A stretch of 64,000 bases of DNA from NCBI GenBank assembly GCA_942159475.1, contig OW804102.1:35036873-35100872 (forward strand), read 5' to 3'. The stretch comes from Sthenelais limicola. Lineage: Eukaryota > Annelida > Polychaeta > Phyllodocida > Sigalionidae. Of the stretch, positions 59,762-64,000 are shown one piece after another; positions within the stretch are counted from its first letter, which is position 1, and each line of letters starts with the position of its first letter. The notes beneath the pieces are model-generated. The model made no database searches. It had not been told where the DNA came from and was given only the letters and a program-made list of their open reading frames with translations. Position numbers and translations under genes: made by a program.

Positions 59762-60194
59762 AGACTAGCTCTTGTCCGGGGTTCATATAGATTAATGCCA
59801 AGGCTCTCAGGTTATAAAGGAAGCGACTATTTCTTACATTAGTGGCTTCCCAAGAAACTTTGCCTAGCATTTGATGCTTGTGCTCAACTGCAGGAGGAAG
59901 TAGTGGAAGACAAACTGAGCTAGTTAGCCTTGTAAAATATTGTAAAATATGAAATATAGATATGTTGTTTAGGAATAACTTTTTGGGTCACTTCATTCAA
60001 AACTAAGAAACAAAATATGAAATACGATAAAAAAAATCCTAACAAATCTAACTTTGGGGTCCACCAGGGACTATTGAAGATCCTGAGAAATATCTACAGA
60101 ACAACTATTAATACTTTTACTTGGGTTAATGTGTTTGGGTGTGTGTTCTATTAGATCTATATATACAGGATACTAAAATGAGGTGTTCAAACCA

Positions 60195-60758
60195 GGGGCC
60201 TGTTGCATAAACAATCCTTACTTAATATATTCCTTGCTAAGCTATTTTTCCTTGCTTGTGTAGGAAATTTCTACAGTAGGAACACAAGTTAGCATTGTCT
60301 GTATAGCAAATCCCTTTGCTAAACGTTCCATACCAGCTGCTTAGCAAGGGAAAATAGCTGCTGTGACTCCACTGGACCGCACTTGGTACGCTCATGTTAT
60401 TTTGGTAGTTCTAAGGAATATAGAGCAAAACCAGAGCGATCCATCCAATGGAATTGCTTCCATGGAAAAAATGTTGATTGACTTGTATCTCATGGTTCGC
60501 TATTGCTTCTTCATATAGTGCTTTAAACAGAAATTACTTACTGCTTTGTATAAGAATAGGTAATTAAAACTGCAAACCAGTAGAATTGCTCTGCAAATTA
60601 TATTGCACTGAAGATATAAGGTGATTAAGAGCAAATGAAAAAGCGCACTATGTAGAAGGAACAAATAGCGAACCATGAGCACAGATACTAGTGATCCAGT
60701 GGAATCGCAGCTAGGAAGGAAAATCTTAAGTATAAGGATTTCTTATGCAACAGGCCCC
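60195..60758. mobile_element. 564-bp fold-back element with GGGGCCTGTTGCATAA ends
   Basis: GGGGCCTGTTGCATAA at the left is the exact inverse of TTATGCAACAGGCCCC at the right. Inner pairs exist too (CTCATGGTTCGCTATTG with AATAGCGAACCATGAG; CACTGGACCGC with a diverged partner), so much of the element is self-complementary. No transposase frame. Confidence 0.8.
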
Positions 60759-61097
60759 AGAAACAATGTTTAGTGGTTACCTTTAGATTCTTTATACTAT
60801 TTGTTGAATTTTTTTCTGCATGATTTCTATTGTTCATGAACCATCGCAAGTACCTTTATGTTAATCGTTCAATCAATCTAGGTCCAGATTTGAGAGAGTC
60901 CCTCCAAACTAAAGGAAAGCCTCGCGCTCCAAACCACAAAACGCCATTATAATCCCATTATGATGCTTACCGCAGGATGGGGAAAGCCATTAGCGCAGTA
61001 GGCGTCCAATCACTGGCATACCATTTTTATCTGATCTGACAGGTTTTTAGCCTAGACTGTGTTACTGATTCGCAGTTATATTTCCTTTCACTTCAAG

Positions 61098-61354
61098 AAG
61101 GAAGCTATGCAAGAAACCTAGAAGAAATTAGAACGCTCTGTGACAGATTTGAAGCTATTTGCAAGCAAAAACTACAGGTATTTTTTCGCCACTGCCCGAC
61201 GAAGAAAGCAGTAAAAATATAAGGAAGAGATAAGAGTCACTCTTTCATCTCTGCCTACCAACCACCAATCTACCAGCACCTGGAGGACGGCCCTGGAGGA
61301 GCCACTATCATCACTCTAGTGGAAGTTGGTTCCTCAAGTGTTGTAGTAAATATA
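61098..61354 (+). CDS. two candidate exons of an unidentified + strand gene
   Basis: Block 1 (61098-61177) follows the acceptor CTTTCACTTCAAG and reads G-S-Y-A-R-N-L-E-E-I-R-T-L-C-D-R-F-E before a GTATTT donor. Block 2 (61277-61354) follows CAATCTACCAG and reads H-L-E-D-G-P-G-G-A-T-I-I-T-L-V-E-V-G before GTAAGT. The phase agrees across the 99-bp gap, and block 2 is GC-richer than its surroundings. No family is recognised and no start or end was found. The minus strand of block 2 is also open, so a 5' UTR exon of the channel gene is an alternative. Confidence 0.3.
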
Positions 61355-61758
61355 GTAAGTAGTGGGCTAAACCTATGGTAGTAGCATATATATACCTGCC
61401 TCTGCTCCAGCTGGTCGACACACCAACAAATATGTATGAGTGCATACAGATTACACAGAAAGGTTCTCCACACAGTTGAAAGCAGACAAAAACACCTTTG
61501 ATAGACCATCAAAAGAAACTTGCCAACCTTAGCCAGGACCAACTATTAATGAATTAACATAGTCAATTATATGTAGTATTACCAGCTTTGCGCTCAATCG
61601 CAGCTATGTGTTCATTGCAACAAAGGCTACTTGTAATTCATTTCTCTCATCCTCATACATTTTCATCACTAATAATGAACTCATAAACATTAGAGAATCC
61701 AGACCCCTACACCCCATGACTGAAAAGAGCGACATCCCTATATGTAAATATAGGTTAT

Positions 61759-61997
61759 ATGGGTCAGATTTCCAGAAAATGTACAATTCAACTTTGCCAA
61801 TCTTCTCAAATAATCCAAATTTCAGACGAAAATAATGTTCAAAATACAGTTCAACCTAACCAAACAGATTGCTAGAATCACTGCAATGCCGAATATACTT
61901 GAATTTACCTAGCACTAACAAAATTGCAGCCTAATTCAGCAGAATTTACTAAATGTGTACAGCTGCCAATTGTACATTTTCTGAAAATCTGACCCAT
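61759..61997 (+). mobile_element. 240-bp GGGTCAGA MITE, best copy
   Basis: ATGGGTCAGATTTCCAGAAA and TTTTCTGAAAATCTGACCCAT are the inverted ends, both next to TA. It is nearly colinear with 9557-9794 along the whole length. Confidence 0.85.
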
Positions 61998-62030
61998 ATA
62001 TGGAACACTTTATTGAATGAAAAACAGCAT

Positions 62031-62133
62031 AAAGAGCCTTGTCCACTAGGCCGATTCTCACAGAATGTAGTGCAAAAGTGTCCTCTGCTGCGCAAAAACG
62101 CATGAAAATCGGCTTAGTGGATTGGGCTCTTTA
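62031..62133. mobile_element. palindromic MITE of the GGCCTTGTCCACTAAG family, diverged
   Basis: AAGAGCCTTGTCCACTAGGC faces GGCTTAGTGGATTGGGCTCT. The element lies only 33 bp right of a GGGTCAGA MITE. Confidence 0.75.
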
Positions 62134-62269
62134 AGGCCCCTAAAGTATGGAATATATTGCCAACAAGGGCGTAGTCAAATTATGACCTAAACGGAAGAAG
62201 TATTTTAGGCAATCTGATCAGTGATTAGAGGAGTGAATACGGTACTTTTAGACACCCTTGATACGCTAA

Positions 62270-62478
62270 TCTGGGTTCGATAATTTTCGTCTCATTTATT
62301 CAAGCTTTTTTATGTATAAAAAATAATTGTGAGATAAAACATTTTGCTTGATATGCTACGTTACTTTACGTTTTTCCCGTCATGTTTTGCTGAACCTCTT
62401 TCTTCCTTTTAACGTATGTTTGTATCAGAGATACGGATGCGTTTACGTTTACGTATAGGTTAGAATTGCTGAACCTCA
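62270..62478. mobile_element. relic of the 7445-7705 element, reverse orientation
   Basis: TGAGATAAAACATTTTGCTT, TTAACGTATGTTTGTATCAG, AGAGATACGGATGCG and GCTGAACCTC occur in the reverse order and orientation of the 7445-7705 copy. Confidence 0.6.
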
Positions 62479-64000
62479 CTAGTTACTGTGATAATACTGT
62501 AGTTATCTTATTACTGTTACCATTCTACAGGAAAGCCCCGTTACCACTAGACCGACTGGATTCCCCGTCTGTTTGATTGAACATATAACTCACTTAATAA
62601 CTGCTAAAAAAAATAGCAGAGATAAACCTTTTTGTTAATGATTTCGATCAGCTAAACATTTATTCAATTTAATACATTCAGTCTTTCCACTCAGTCTGCG
62701 ATGATTGCATTTTTCTAATGATGGGCAACTGGGATAGAACTTCAATGTCGCTAACTGAATAAACGGCCAGGTGGATATGTGGCTTTAAGGGTACACTTTT
62801 AATAGTAATATCAAGATTATTTCAGTTTGTTCTAATAATTCAACTAAGAACCTATTGTAGTAGAGGTGTATAAGCCCCCTATACCCAATTGTCATAAACT
62901 CTTCGTATTGTCGATGTGGAAGTGAAAGAATAATAATGATACTGATTAAATGTTTATCTTCCCTCCGGTAATGTCACAAACAGAAATGCACGTTATAATA
63001 TAGCTTTAATAATTAAGATACAGCCATGTAAACTTTATTATATGAGGACATTTATAAATAAGAGAAATTAGTACCCAGTCTTATTTTTTCAGCACCCTCG
63101 AAAACATACAATACAATTCTAAAATAAAATGAACATGAAATCAAATTTTTGGCCATTATTTGATTTAAGGCCCTAGCTGCACTATAATGGCATTTAGCGG
63201 TTTGGAGCGAGAGGCTTTCCCTCAGTTTAGAGGGACTCTCTCAACTCTGAGCCTATACTATTTCCAATTAATGGAGTTGATATTATAATTATAAAACAAA
63301 GCAAACAAAAAATTATAATTATAGGGTTCCAGATACGAACAGTTTGCATCCTCTCCTTGGGGGTGCCTGGTAACCCCTAACCCAGTTGAAAGGATTTCAG
63401 CTGCTTTGCATGCTCTCTGTTCCTGTATTCGTTATCACAGAGAAATACAAACGAGGGGCCTGCAGTTCGGTTTAACTATACTGCTTTTCCATGGAGAACT
63501 TTCAAGATTTTCCAAAGTTGTTCTAGGAGCCATTGGAAACACCAATAAACCTATGATAATTGAGATTGAAACTTTTGGGTAAAAACGTATGTATACACCG
63601 GTTATATGAAGGTTTGACACCTACCTATGTAGTAGCCTAATGTGTTGCTCGTTCTTTACTCCTGGGCTTCTCACCCCTAAAATGAGTAACTCTCACCCAC
63701 TGCTGGTATAGTTGTAACTCAGCTATAGGTCCTCAACTTATGGATGACCCATTTCTCATCATATTTATTATGGTTTGTTTACTGGGTTGCAAGGTCACAC
63801 CATGCGAGAAATGATTTTGCGCTCTTCACACACATTATAACAAATTGTTGGTCTTTGAAAGTCACGATGAGCACCATAAAGATGATTGTCATAGAAATTA
63901 TCGGTGGGCTTATTATCATTATGTCATGTTTTGTGTTTAGGCCTACTGGTGAATTCTGAGCTAGATATTCCAAAATACAACTCATCCAATATTATATAAT

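Larger units (their letters stand above)
59590..64000. other. 5' flank of the ion-channel gene
   Basis: No complete gene is supported. The channel promoter and any 5' UTR exon must lie here, but I cannot place them. Contents: MITEs at 59650, 61759 and 62031; a large fold-back element at 60195; a sequence at 60890-61010 related to 52640-52805 and 63170-63255 (TTTCCCTCAGTTTGAAGGGA type); two exon-like blocks at 61098-61354; a relic of the 7445 element at 62270-62478. From 62480 to 64000 I see only AT-rich sequence and that last repeat. Confidence 0.55.

Overview
This is animal nuclear DNA. Genes are split into many short exons with GT-AG introns, AATAAA signals follow coding ends, and about two thirds of the bases are A or T. 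Non-coding sequence is packed with short inverted-repeat elements, retroposon tails and minisatellites. The proteins are animal orthologues close to, but clearly apart from, the human ones. A marine invertebrate, perhaps a lophotrochozoan, is a reasonable guess. The sequence does not settle the phylum.

Layout. (1) 379-5571, + strand: the last two exons of a gene whose protein ends like the Y_phosphatase3 class of tyrosine phosphatases. (2) 8568-17367, - strand: a complete nine-exon HINFP gene (histone H4 transcription factor), 689 codons. (3) 18828-38377, + strand: a complete 28-exon NOMO gene (Nodal modulator, an ER membrane protein of the BOS translocon complex), 1191 codons. HINFP and NOMO lie head to head with about 1.46 kb between start codons. 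(4) 40780-59589, - strand: a nine-exon Cys-loop ligand-gated ion channel, 375 codons, tail to tail with NOMO. Its first intron is 11.2 kb. All three complete models keep an open frame across every junction, and exon lengths sum to multiples of three. (5) 59590-64000: upstream flank of the channel, mostly repeats, with two unexplained exon-like blocks on the + strand.

The genes are not an operon and show no shared pathway: a histone-gene regulator, an ER biogenesis factor, a membrane receptor and a probable phosphatase. The shared HINFP-NOMO promoter interval is the only regulatory link the layout suggests.

Most interesting signals. The channel keeps the agonist-fold hallmarks of the GlyR/GluCl class but lacks the Pro-Ala-Arg selectivity motif, has a shortened signature Cys-loop, and has only about 24 residues between M3 and M4. 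In HINFP a 43-bp tandem repeat has copied an exon-intron junction, giving nine identical splice donors in a row. Intergenic and intronic DNA holds about ten recognisable families of short repeats, several nested in one another and several ending within about 30 bp of NOMO splice acceptors.
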